Source: Lycorma delicatula
Lineage: Eukaryota; Arthropoda; Insecta; Hemiptera; Fulgoridae
NCBI RefSeq assembly: GCF_047948215.1
Contig: NC_134455.1
Span: 222,684,526 to 222,748,525 of the forward strand
Reading direction: 5' to 3'
DNA length: 64,000 nucleotides
Both the position numbers and the translations under genes were made by a program. Shown in pieces: positions 11,403 through 21,521 of the stretch (its first letter is position 1; every line of letters starts with the position of its first letter). Under the pieces are notes generated by a model. It saw nothing but the letters and a program-made list of their open reading frames with translations. It did not search any database and was not told the origin of the DNA.

Positions 11403-11408
11403 AATAAA
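11403..11408 (+). promoter_or_regulatory. poly(A) signal AATAAA of UTP15
   Basis: A canonical hexamer four bases downstream of the UTP15 stop, followed by T-rich sequence. No other gene on this strand lies nearby. Confidence 0.65.
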
Positions 11409-11459
11409 ATATTTTTTTATATCTATTTTTCCTTACTATAATAATTTATTTATCCCCTG

Positions 11460-12356
11460 CTCTAAGGATCTGGAGCCTAACTGCTGGTATCAAGGTGCAT
11501 CCCCAAGTTGCAGTTAGGGGAGAGACCATTGGTATGATCGTTGGCTGCAAATAAAGAGATGACTTGAATAAGCAGTATTTGTGGGATATTGCTCAAAGGG
11601 ATGATCAGTGCATCTATTAAATAACATAGGTTGAAAAGGATGCTGTGAGAGGGCGAGTTTCTGCCACCAGTAAATAAACCATCAAATTCCTCAAGCGCAG
11701 TGGTGGAAGTGAATCAACAGGATCAAAAATGCATCAGAGTACAAAATTCTCTAGGACTTATAATCCTGGTTGTAACAGCTGATTTGAGTATCCAAGTCCC
11801 ATTAAACCCATAATTTTAATGGTTACATGACGCCAAAAAGAACAATAGATGATTATTCTAGGAAACCTAATTCCAAGAAATTGGAAACAAGAAACCACCA
11901 TCGCTAGAAATAGTAGTGTAGGACAAAGTTCTGGAGAGCCCCAACCACCATGCACAAAGGTAACAGAGCCTTCTACACTGACTACAAACCATACAAAAAA
12001 CATATATAGCAACATTAAATATAAAATTGATGATTTTCAGAAATTAACAATTCTTGATATATTGATACCTTGATAAAGAGCAGATAACAACTCTTGATAG
12101 ATTGTTTGTGATTTGCAAATGATCTTGCAGTTCTTGGAGAAGATTTAAAAACAGCCAACATTTAAGAACAGATCAACACATTGAAGGAAATTACTGAAAA
12201 ATCGTGCCTAAAAATATCTTCAAAACAGAGCTCATAACAAACATAAAAATTGGAGTTAAACACCTCAGCACAAGATACAGTAAAATCAATAGAGCTGACA
12301 GCTTCAAGTGCTTTGGAGAAGTAATACAGCCCAATAGGCTAGACAAAAGTCAGTAA
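11460..12356 (+). mobile_element. LINE relic, internally deleted (leader plus RT C-terminal part)
   Basis: The left part (about 11460-11850) is non-coding and GC-richer and resembles a LINE leader. An ATG at about 11830 opens a short basic frame starting MTPKRTIDDYSRK. From about 12105 the plus strand reads an RT fragment: FANDLAVLGEDLKTAN, then INTLKEITEKSCLKISS, then a segment with NRADSFKCFGEVIQPN. This is the region after the YADD box in LINE reverse transcriptases; the box itself reads FAND, so one catalytic aspartate is lost. The RT fingers and the endonuclease are missing, so the element is internally deleted and dead. It starts about 50 bp after the UTP15 poly(A) signal. A related tail lies at 39300-40110. 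Confidence 0.65.
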
Positions 12357-13890
12357 TACTGGATTCCTATTGTATTAAACAGTTATCTGAATGTGACTGA
12401 TTTGGAGATTAAGTTTTGCTTTCTACAAACTTCAGATGAAGTAAATCAACTTGAAAGCATTATACACTATATCTTTGACATTTTTTTGTGTCTATTATTT
12501 TGTGAATTTTTTTGTCATATTTGTACTCTTTATTTTGAATAGTTCAGTGTATTTTTTTTAATGCTTGCAAAAATAATCAGTCTTCTATTTTTTCAATATT
12601 GTAACTTTTTTCTCTCTGCAATTTAGAGGAATTTTAGTGTAATTTATAATGGTTAGTAGATTTATTTTCTGGATACTATTCAGAGTATGGCAGCATTCCA
12701 CTTTAGAGAGCTGGGTTATGCTGCAGTTGTTTATAATTATTTTACCCTCTACTATGAGTTTTTACTGCAGTATCTGCAGAATAATGTATACTTATTTTAT
12801 TACTATCATAAGCAGTAGAGTGATAAAAAAACCTAAACTGCAATTTGATGTAATAATGAAGAAAATATTTATTTTTTTATTTGATTTTTCCATGAATACT
12901 ACTGATTAGCCTACAGTACATAACAATTGGACTATTATTTTTTTTTATTAATACTGGTTGTTTTAATCATTTGATAACTGCGCTAAGATGCACTTAAGCA
13001 TATTTATTATTTTCTTTCATTTATTTAAATATGAATATTTACATTAAATGTATTCATTAAAAATTTAGAAAAATTGGTAATAATACAATCTTAATATTTT
13101 CTTGAAAAATCCAAAATTCCCTGCTTCCAGCATCAGATGTTATTATGTGTCATAATTATTATAATCAAGTTGATACAAGAGTAATTACTTAAATCTGTAA
13201 AGAACTAATAGATGTTAACATAAAAATGTGATTACAGGTAAATCACAAAGTTAAATTTAGAACGTCTAAACATTTAGTGAAAGCGTAAATAAAATTATCA
13301 TGAAAGAAGAGAAACACAAAAAGGATACGATTCATAATGCAGAATTCTTTAGATTGTAAATGGCCTCATTAATTGTGAGGACCTCTGGATTGTAAAGGTT
13401 TCCAATTACTAAATTAATACATTTTGCCAGATAAAGAAAATCTTATTTATGAAAATATGAAATTCTTTTAACATTTATATTCACTGATATCATATTTATT
13501 TATTAAACTGTAATCAAAATCTTTTTTAGCATCAGTTTCAGTCATTCATTTCTTTTTCTAGATTTCCTGATGATCCTTAAATTAATTTTAAATTACATGT
13601 TCTCAATAACCTCCATATTTTTCTTCCACATTATTTTTACTGTATAAACATTAACTTTATTTAAACTAAAGTTTTATAATTATGTTCTTGGTGTTACAGA
13701 ATCCTGCCGTGCATGTTTTTGAAATCCTCTTCATTTTAATTTTAATTCTTTATTTTTATTTCTCTTCATATTTTAATTTGATTCCCCTTTTGAATTTCAA
13801 ACAATCTCAGTTTTCACCTTGAAAAACTTGCTATATTGGTTTCTTTATATTTTTTATACCCAGTCTTGTGTAATTGAGCAGAATCATATA
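12357..13890. other. AT-rich intergenic sequence
   Basis: I see no exon, repeat pair or structural RNA here. Confidence 0.5.
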
Positions 13891-14215
13891 TTACTGTTTG
13901 TAAACTGATGTAGCTGAATGAAACGTAGTTGCTGGAATCTTTAGATTGTTAGTCGTACGGAGGCTAAGAAGTGGGTGGCTGAGGGGGTCTGATGCTGTTA
14001 TGTATGTATAGAAAAAAATAATACCAACCTGGTTGGCTAGGAGCCCACATGGGTATTTATTTCGCCTAGATAGGTGTTTTGATATTGAGCCCCGGTTAGC
14101 TGAGAATAGGTGTATGGAGAATTCTGTGATTGGAGCTGTGGTGTATGGTCTAAAGGCAACTGGGATTGTCACAAGGCATGTGTCTTCCTCTACAGAGGGT
14201 CAGAATGTTTAGGAG
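13891..14215. other. GC-richer block of unknown nature
   Basis: This stretch is clearly less AT-rich than its surroundings and stays open for 93 codons on the minus strand (14172-13891), starting MTIPVAFRPYTTAPITEFS. I recognise no domain. The composition and isolation suggest a fragment of a repeat rather than a host exon; no splice sites frame it convincingly. Confidence 0.35.
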
Positions 14216-14384
14216 TAAAACTTACTTAAACGTTGGTAAATAAATGTTCTACTCGGATCTTTATATATTTATACAGTAGTAGGATTACATAAAAAATGAA
14301 TTGGTAGCTGCAATACACTTTGGTATCAAAAATAATTGATCAAGGATTTTTCCAGGAAGGAACAAAGAAAACTGAGTGAATATA

Positions 14385-15703
14385 CAGCAGAGTGTCCCAT
14401 ATAAAACGCAGCCCAACCTTATATTGGTAGGTGTTGAAATAATAAAAAGTCATGTGTAAATGTAAATGTAATTTTTATTATTACCATCCATTACCTTACA
14501 TTTAGAGTAAATGTTGGAAGTGGCCGCCATCTTCTTGAATACAAGCTTCAATCCTTTTTACAGCATTTCTTGCAACTTTTTTCAAAGTTTGTGGCTGGAT
14601 ATTTAATACAGCTTGTTCAATATTGACTTTCAAGTGTTCGTGGTTTGTTGCTGTAGGCTTTTTCTTTGAGGTAACCCCATACAAAAAAATCCGCCTCAGT
14701 CAAATCTGGAGATCTTGGTAGCCACAAGCCTCGACCGATAACACGATTGCCAAAGAATTCCTAAACAAAATCATAAGTTGAACCTGCAAAGTGCGATGTC
14801 GCACCGTCATGTTGTAGCCAGCAGTGTCTGTCTTCCTCTTCCAAGAGTGCAATGAACTGAAATAAAATATCCTGATATCGTTCTGCATTAATCGTGTACC
14901 CAAAAAAAATAGGACTGATTATTTTCTTCTGTGATATCGCGCACCACATGCCCAACTTCTGCGGGTGTAATTGTTTTTCGTGATAAATGTGGGGATTTTC
15001 AGCACTCCAAATTCTACTGTTTTGGCTGTTTACGTAGCCATCCAAATGAAACCGTGCTTCATCTGTGAAAAATAACGAATCCATAACATTAATTCCCTCA
15101 CGCAGAAATCGACTGAACCATTGACAATATTGTAGCCGTTTTTCTTTGTCGGGCTCAAGAAGTTGATGAACCGTTTGAATGCGACGTAATTGTAATTGTT
15201 TGGTCGCCCAATGAACAGTTGATTTAGACAAATTAATTTCAGCAGACAAACGTCTGATCGATTTATTTGGCAAGGCGAGTAATCAGTCTTTGATTTCAGT
15301 GACTGTATCTGTATTCAACACTGACACAGATCTTTTGTGTTCCTTGTTATTAACAGAACCAGTCTCTAAATTTTGCAACTAACCTTAATACTGATGTTTT
15401 GTTAGGAGCTGGTTTATCTGGGTACTTATGGCGAAACAAATCTTACACTGCAACCACTGATTTCGTACTGAAGTACGACTCAACAATGAAAACACGTTCA
15501 TCTAGCGAAAACACCATCTTGTCTCTAGCAATACACTGAACGTTATGATTGTATTGTTGTTACTATCGGTAGTGTTCTACTGGGCCACCGCGATGTTCAG
15601 ATGTTGGACGAGTCCATTTCAGTAACGAGTAGGGAAGTAAGCTTGACTTTTGAAATTTCATGGACGAGTGATTGATGGGTTGCGTTTTATATGGGACACC
15701 CTG
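14385..15703 (-). mobile_element. complete mariner/IS630-type element with both inverted repeats, dead
   Basis: The terminal inverted repeats are at 14385-14415 and 15676-15703. Both contain the core GTGTCCCATATAAAACGCA in opposite orientation. A TA dinucleotide flanks each end (14383-14384 and 15704-15705), as expected for this superfamily. The left repeat has three extra bases (CAG) near its tip. The 1.32-kb length is normal. The transposase lies between them on the minus strand. The NUMT begins about 440 bp to the right. Confidence 0.9.
14502..15517 (-). pseudogene. IS630/Tc1-mariner transposase pseudogene
   Basis: From an ATG at 15515-15517 the frame starts MVFSLDERVFIVESYFS, a helix-turn-helix start common to a family abundant in insects. 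A TAA follows near codon 25. A one-base shift lies near 15360, and a TGA near 15283. The middle is open from 15273 to 14761: SIRRLSAEINLSKSTVHWAT, then FTDEARFHLDGYVNSQNSRI with the first catalytic Asp, then WLQHDGATSHFAGS with the second. The part expected to hold the third acidic residue (a PRSPDL-type block) is shifted and damaged around 14690-14760. The C-terminus is open again (14684-14502) and ends GGHFQHLL. The lesions are few, suggesting moderate age. Confidence 0.85.
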
Positions 15704-15705
15704 TA

Positions 15706-16131
15706 TTTATCAAAACTGCACCACAAGATATAAAATTAATAAATAAAAAAGAGAAGCTTTAACAAGTAAAAGAATGTGAGACTGTTGGTTGGTATATTGA
15801 TGCAAATTACTACAGTGTGAATGAGAAATTTGTATCTGAAGAATTGGTCACATTTTCAGGATATTTGACTATAAATATATATTTTTTCTCTAGAGTACTC
15901 ATAATTTTTTATGTTTTTGAAAGCTGAAATCAAGTTTTTTACAAAACATATACCTTGCTTAAAAGTACAGTTACAAAAGCTTCAAATAGTTATACCTATA
16001 TAGAATGCTAGCTACTTTTAGTACCATATTTTACTGAATGGTTATTAAAATAGACTGGTAACAAGATAATGCTATTCTTAAGTACTGTTTACAGAAATGT
16101 TATTTAAAATCTGAAACTAAGCAACACACGG
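15706..16131. other. AT-rich spacer before NUMT
   Basis: Nothing recognisable. It ends with the left copy of the 11-bp direct repeat that flanks the NUMT. Confidence 0.5.
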
Positions 16132-16142
16132 AATCCATTAAA
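16132..16142 (+). repeat. left 11-bp direct repeat flanking NUMT
   Basis: aatccattaaa, identical to 18786-18796. It could be a target-site duplication. The same word also occurs inside the cox3 part of the insert (18764-18774), so a microhomology join is also possible. Confidence 0.6.
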
Positions 16143-16153
16143 CAAAAAAAAAA

Positions 16154-16694
<541 letters not shown>

Positions 16695-16699
<5 letters not shown>

Positions 16700-16763
16700 G
16701 AGTGGCAGAAAATTGCCATGAACTTAAAATTCATTAATAAATTAAAAAGTAATTTCCTTAGAA
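16695..16763 (+). pseudogene. trnL2: NUMT trnL2 (UAA)
   Basis: Mitochondrial tRNA-Leu(UUR) copy between cox1 and cox2. The anticodon arm is atgaa-cttaaaa-ttcat with TAA in the middle of the loop. The acceptor arms are TCTAAGA and CCTTAGA, with one mismatch. It overlaps the cox1 stop region. As nuclear DNA without a nuclear Pol III promoter it should be inactive. Confidence 0.8.
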
Positions 16764-17436
16764 ATATCATCATGAATAAAATTTAACATAATAAATAGAG
16801 CCAGACCAATCATAGAACAACTATTAAATTTCCATGATCACACTATAATAATTCTATTATCCATTACAGTAACAGTAACAATTATAATAGCAACAATAAC
16901 AAAAAATAAATTATCAAATAATATATTAACAGAAAATCAAATAATAGAAACAATCTGAACTACAATACCAGCAATCATTTTAATTTTTATCGCTATCCCA
17001 TCAATTAAAACCTTATACCTAATAGAAGAAGTAATTAAACCATCAATTACTATTAAAACAATTGGACATCAATGATACTGATCTTATGAATATTCAGACT
17101 CAAAAAAAAATAGAATTTGAGTCATATATAAAACCACAGAATGACTTATCATCATTCCGACTAATTGAAGTAGATAACCGAATAATTATCCCATTCTCAA
17201 CACAAACCCGAATAATTGTATCATCATCTGATGTAATCCACTCTTGAACAATTCCATCAATAGGAGTAAAAATAGACGCAATCCCAGGGCGACTTAATCA
17301 AATTAGCCTAATAACTAAAACCCCAGGAGTATTTTTCGGACAATGTTCAGAAATTTGTGGAATAAATCACAGATTTATACCAATCACTATAGAAAGAATT
17401 AATATAAAATCATTCATTAAATGAATAAAAACATAA
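16764..17436 (+). pseudogene. cox2: NUMT cox2, frameshifted
   Basis: Cytochrome oxidase subunit II from an ATA start to TAA at 17434-17436, read in the mitochondrial code. Recognisable parts are SASPIMEQLLNFHDHTMMIL, a transmembrane hairpin, GHQWYWSYEYSDS, SSDVIHSWTIPSMGVKMDA and the copper-site loop [13 protein letters not shown]. One extra A in the run at 17102-17110 shifts the frame, so the length (673) is not a multiple of three. This marks it as a pseudogene. Confidence 0.92.
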
Positions 17437-17446
17437 AACCAATAAA

Positions 17447-17512
17447 CATTAAGTGACTGAAAGTAATGGTCTCTTAAACCAAAATATAGTAAACATCGAA
17501 TACTCTTAATGA
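17447..17512 (+). pseudogene. trnK: NUMT trnK (CUU)
   Basis: Acceptor arms CATTAAG (17447-17453) and CTTAATG (17505-17511) pair perfectly. The anticodon loop holds CTT within ggtctcttaaacc. Position after cox2 is as in insect mtDNA. Confidence 0.8.
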
Positions 17513-17576
17513 AAGAAGCTAGTTTAAAAAAAAACATTTAACTGTCAAATAAAAAATACATTTAATGTGCATCTTG
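17513..17576 (+). pseudogene. trnD: NUMT trnD (GUC)
   Basis: Acceptor arms AAGAAGC and GCATCTT pair with one mismatch. The anticodon GTC sits in ttaactgtcaaat. It directly follows trnK and abuts atp8. Confidence 0.75.
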
Positions 17577-17729
17577 ACTCCACAAATGTCTCCTATTATA
17601 TGAAACATCATATTAATATTAACAACAGCCACAATCATAATAAACATAACAAAATTATTCTTTATAACTAATCTAAACCCAAATAAAAATAAAAAAAAAA
17701 TAAAAATACATATTAACTGAAAATGATAA
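17577..17729 (+). pseudogene. atp8: NUMT atp8
   Basis: 51 codons in the mitochondrial code, reading PQMSPIMWNIMLMLTTATI, then a Lys/Asn/Met-rich tail ending INWKW and TAA at 17727-17729. It overlaps atp6 by 7 bases, the normal arrangement. The first codon is ACT rather than an ATN start, so the start has been lost or mutated. Confidence 0.88.
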
Positions 17730-18399
17730 CTAGACTATTCTCAACATTTGACCCAACAACTAAACTTTTACAAAGAAACTGAATTATTATAATAATAACA
17801 ACAATTTTACCAAAATGATATTGAACCAAAAAATCTCGAATAAATATAATAATAAAAATAATAGAAAAAAAACTAATAAATGAATTTAAATTAATAACTC
17901 ACCAGAAAGAAATCTTAATCATAGTAATATCAATCTTTACATTTATCATAATCAGAAATATAATAGGATTAATTCCTTATGTATTCACATCTACAAGTCA
18001 TTTAGTAGTATCAATGTCAATTGCATTACCAAGTTGAATCATAATTACAACATACAGATGAAAAAATTTCACAAATGAAATATTCAAACACATACTACCT
18101 AAAGGAACACCCTCAGCCATTTCACCAATAATAATCCTAATCGAAACTACAGGAAATCTTATTCGACCAATCTCACTAGCAGTTCGATTAACAGCAAATA
18201 TAATTGCAGGTCACCTGCTAATAACCCTATTAGGAAACACATCATCTATTAAAATCTTAATATTCATTATACCAATTCAAATAACCTTAACAGCATTTGA
18301 AACAGCAATTTCAATAATTCAAGCATACGTATTTGCCACACTTGTAACTCTTTATTCTAGAGAAGTACCCTATGAAAAAAAAATCATCCATTTCACATA
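17723..18399 (+). pseudogene. atp6: NUMT atp6
   Basis: ATP synthase subunit a from ATG at 17723. It stays in frame through NMMGLIPYVFTSTSHL, the helix with PKGTPSAISPMMILIETTG, and LAVRLTANMIAGHLLMTLLG, which carries the conserved proton-channel arginine. It reaches LYSSEVP near 18370. There is no clear stop at the cox3 ATG (18372); the frame runs on to TAG at 18397-18399. The native gene may end with an incomplete T stop there. Confidence 0.9.
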
Positions 18400-18780
18400 G
18401 TAACAAAAAGACCGTGACCAATTGTGCTATCAATAAATGTAATAACAATATTGACAGGAACTGTAAAATGAACCCAAACAAAAGAATATAACCTAATAAT
18501 ATTAGGATTAACCTTATCAACAATATCAATAATATTATGATGACGAGACATCACACGAGAAGCAACATTCCAAGGAAATCATACAAATAAAGTAAAATCA
18601 CTAATAAAAATAGGAATAATTATATTTATTATCTCGGAAATAATATTCTTTGTATAATTTTTCTGAATATTTTTTCACTCAAGACTAGCACCATCGGTGG
18701 TGGTGGTGGCCATCGGTGGTGGTCAGTTTATTCCAATTGAAATTGGAATAAACTGACCACCAAAATCCATTAAACCATTC
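18372..18780 (+). pseudogene. cox3: NUMT cox3 5' part, shifted and rearranged
   Basis: From ATG 18372 one extra A in the following run shifts the frame. After it, HPFHMVTKSPWPIVLSMNV and LWWRDITREATFQGNHT are readable in the mitochondrial code. A TAA replaces the expected serine codon in the FFV-S-FFW block near 18655. After SLAPS (about 18682) there is GGT-rich filler and an inverted copy of downstream cox3. The direct copy (IEIGMNWPPKSIKPF) then resumes at about 18735 and ends by 18780. Confidence 0.9.
18717..18762. repeat. 22-bp perfect inverted duplication of cox3 sequence
   Basis: The arms at 18717-18738 and 18741-18762 are exact reverse complements around a GA centre. The right arm is the normal cox3 segment (encoding IGMNWPP in mitochondrial code). 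The left arm is its inverted copy and follows GGT-repeat filler (about 18685-18716). Confidence 0.92.
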
Positions 18781-18785
18781 CGTTA

Positions 18786-18796
18786 AATCCATTAAA
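18786..18796 (+). repeat. right 11-bp direct repeat flanking NUMT
   Basis: aatccattaaa, identical to 16132-16142. The four bases cgtt separate it from the last cox3-like base. Confidence 0.6.
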
Positions 18797-19571
18797 GGTG
18801 GTCTGAAGAAAACCCACTTGCTACAGTGAAAAAAATTTCCAGCAACGATTTTCAGTGAATGTTTGGTGTGGTATCATAGATGACCAATTAATTGGTTCTT
18901 TCATACTACAACATCGTATCGCAGGGAGAAATTATCTGGAATTTTATGTAATGAATTTATTATATTGCTGGAAAATATCCCCTTAGCAAAACGAATTGAA
19001 ATGTATTACCAACTTGATGGAGCTCCTACACATTTCACATTTCTTTTTTTGTAACATTTTCTTCTAAGTTTTCGTCGGTTTTGTTGTTAATAAAAGTCGA
19101 CATGTTTAAAATTTTATTTCTTTTTTGTTGACATTATTTACATCAATCTTCTTATAATTAAATTCTCTACAATTTATGTTTAAAAAAGGTATGATTTATG
19201 GCCAATTTAACAACGTTATTGTATGTCAAACTTAAAAAAAATGTGTTTTTTGACCCTATTTTTGGCGTTTTATATGGGATATCTTAGAAACTAAGAGAGA
19301 TACAGTTCTGGGACCTATTTTTTTCGATTTCCCAGCTCAAAAACCATAAGAAACAATCGAATTTGCCCCTTAATTGACCTTCCCAGAATTTCAGAAAGCC
19401 TTAATTTACCCGAAGGAACTGTAACTTGAAATCTTTCATCCTGTATAACTCCCTATAGAGTTAAAACATAGGTCCGGTTTTCGGACCTATGTTTATATGA
19501 ACTTTTTTCTTATTTTTAGCCTCTAGAATGAGTTGTCAAAGTATTGCCCTAAACTCCTGAATCACTCTGTA
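18793..19571 (+). mobile_element. right part of a Tc1/mariner-type element with transposase fragment
   Basis: 18798-19045 reads WSEENPLATVKK, then FSVNVWCGIIDDQLIGSFIL, AGRNYLEFYV, and LLENIPLAKRIEMYYQLDGA followed by PTHF. This is the central DDE region of insect mariner-type transposases; the aspartate of LDGAPTHF is the second catalytic residue. The frame then collapses. Downstream are non-coding blocks, including a ggtccg-gttttc-ggacc hairpin near 19475, and an end reading GAATCACTCTGTA (to 19571), which looks like the inner-facing terminal repeat of such elements. The left half is missing: the NUMT sits exactly at the broken side. Confidence 0.7.
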
Positions 19572-19788
19572 TTTGAATGCAACACTGTCAAAACTTCAAA
19601 GCAATCTGTGAAGAACTTTCGAGAGATTTAAGATTTTGAACAAACAAATATTTACATTTTTATTTATATAGATATATATATACTTACTTAAATACTTGCT
19701 TTGAATTACTTTGGTTTAGTTAACATTAAATATAAATTAACATGAAGAAGGGTTAATAGAGCAATGATAGACATTGTGTGGTATACTT
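19572..19788. other. 5' part of hAT relic A and flank
   Basis: From about 19705 the sequence (ttggtttagttaacat and onward) matches the corresponding stretch near 34770-34815 in hAT relic B. It is joined directly to the C-terminal coding part, so the middle of the element is deleted. Confidence 0.55.
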
Positions 19789-19944
19789 GAGCTTTGTGAA
19801 ACTGGATTTTCTGCTGTGGTAATAGTAAAAAATAAATTTTGTAATAAACTGAACCCTAACCCAAATCTATGCTTAAAAATAAGTTCAGCTGAACGAGATA
19901 TTTCTTCACTTGTTTCAAACATGCAGCACCATCCTTCTCATTGA
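19789..19944 (+). pseudogene. hAT transposase C-terminal (dimerisation) fragment, copy A
   Basis: 51 codons stay open and end at TGA 19942-19944: ELCETGFSAVVIVKNKFCNK, then LNPNPNLCLKISSAERD and ISSLVSNMQHHPSH. This is the C-terminal hAT dimerisation region of ZBED5/EPM2AIP1-type transposases, where CE-x-GFS, K-NR-LN and a final HPSH are typical. It has no ATG and no upstream domain, because the element is internally deleted. Copy B (35500-35645) has the same end with stops. AT-rich 3' sequence shared with copy B continues to about 20245. Confidence 0.78.
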
Positions 19945-20245
19945 ATTTTTAGTATTAAAGAATATTGTAATCAGTAATGAAAGTAAATGTTTAATGTAAA
20001 ATATTTTTTTATAAAATAAATAAATGGTTTTGTAAAAAATGATTAAAAAAAAATTGTAATACATGATTTTTTTATAAAATAAATATACTTTCAAAAATAT
20101 TGTATTGTTTTTTATTGCTTTATCATTATTTGATATTATTCTATTGCTATTCTAATGACATTACATATTTAATAGTTCAGTGTAATGCTACTGATCTGTA
20201 ATTCACATGAGTCCATTCATGTGAAAAACTGCTACTTTAAATAAC
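19945..20245 (+). repeat. 3' non-coding part of hAT relic A
   Basis: Aligns base for base with gaps to 35645-35900 (for example gaatttttagt, attgtaatcagtaatg, gatctgtaatt-acatgagt). The expected hAT tip is degenerate here. Confidence 0.65.
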
Positions 20246-21415
20246 CATTCTGCCAACTGATAAACTGGATTTATTCTGGAAATGTTCATATTTCAGATAT
20301 ATGAACATTTATTATTATTTTGGGGAGGCAATATTTGGCATGACAGGACTTTAAATAATTAGCCTTCATTTCTCTCTGAATCTGTAAAATTATTACAATT
20401 GGTTATAACGTTATAACCTTCTTTCATAAAACCAGAAAGAGTTATTATTAATTTTAACATATGGTCTGTCATTTTGTGAACCCTGATATAACAATTTTAT
20501 CCAAAATCCAATTTGTCATATATCAATTAGACCCATCATCAACTGCACTGCTACCCTTGCTCAAATTAAATTTAACCATTCATCTCGGGAACAATCAACC
20601 TAAGATTGTACAAGACTATACTTCATTCTCATTACATATCATCCTTTGAAGTAATAATACCTTACAGTGGTTCCAGAGGCTAAACAGAAAAAACTCTGGA
20701 TATTAGGTCACATTATTAAAAAAGTTATTTTCCTAAAATCATTATTGTTGTGCAAGATCTATTGATATTTTTACTAACTGAACCAATGCTGCATTACAAG
20801 CAACTCTCTTTTTGATGTGAAAAGAGTTTTTGCAGGGTTTTAAATATAGAAGAGCTAGTTCTCAGCCAACATCTGGTGTTGCTTCTTTATGCAGAAAGTT
20901 AAAAATATCATTGCTGCATGAAATTCAGTGTGTAGGGATGTTTAACAGTCTTGACTGCTGGGAAGGAAGTCTTTAAAGAGTTTTAATCTTATGTGATGTG
21001 ATCAAAATATTTGAGACTATCTTTTTTTATAAAACCATGTGCATGTGTAAACTGTATAGAAGTTTATAAAACTTCAACTTTTATGTATATTTATTATAAT
21101 AATTCTCTTACAGAGTAGTAGTGCAATCAACACTTAACAAATAATAAGAATGATAACTTACATAAATAAGTATGGATTAAGATATATACAAGAGTTTATT
21201 ACATAAATCTTTTTTAATAATCATTTAAATAGAAAGTGAATTTATAATACAAACTTATAAAATTATTAAAATCTATCATTATTATAACTTGTAAAATATA
21301 AAGATATGTACATAACAAAAAGTTAATGCAGAATCACTTAATACTTTAACTTTTACAATTACTGAACCGTAAACAAATCAGTATCATTCATATTTTTAAG
21401 AGGGTTACTATCATG
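20246..21415. other. non-coding sequence
   Basis: AT-rich, no recognisable gene or repeat. An ATTTAT-type site around 21190-21200 could be a minus-strand poly(A) signal (AATAAA) for the exon at 21416-21521. Confidence 0.4.
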
Positions 21416-21521
21416 TCAAGACTTAAATAATATGCTTGCAGCCATAACAATACAACAAACTGCAACATATGGACTCTTTCTTTCTCCAATACGAGCACAT
21501 TTCCAAAAAGTTCCACGTAAT
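21416..21521 (-). CDS. candidate terminal exon, small membrane protein, unidentified
   Basis: On the minus strand an acceptor TTTCAG ends at 21522. The exon then carries one leading base and 34 codons: [20 protein letters not shown], then [14 protein letters not shown] and TGA. It ends in one hydrophobic helix of about 15 residues preceded by basic residues, like the membrane end of a small mitochondrial or ER protein. I do not recognise the family and found no upstream exon. The open frame, good acceptor and plausible poly(A) signal about 220 bp downstream support it, but chance cannot be excluded for so short a piece. Confidence 0.35.

Noticed and set aside
13891..14172. 93-codon minus-strand frame
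   Set aside because: Higher GC and open, but no domain and no exon signals, so it is reported only as an unknown block.
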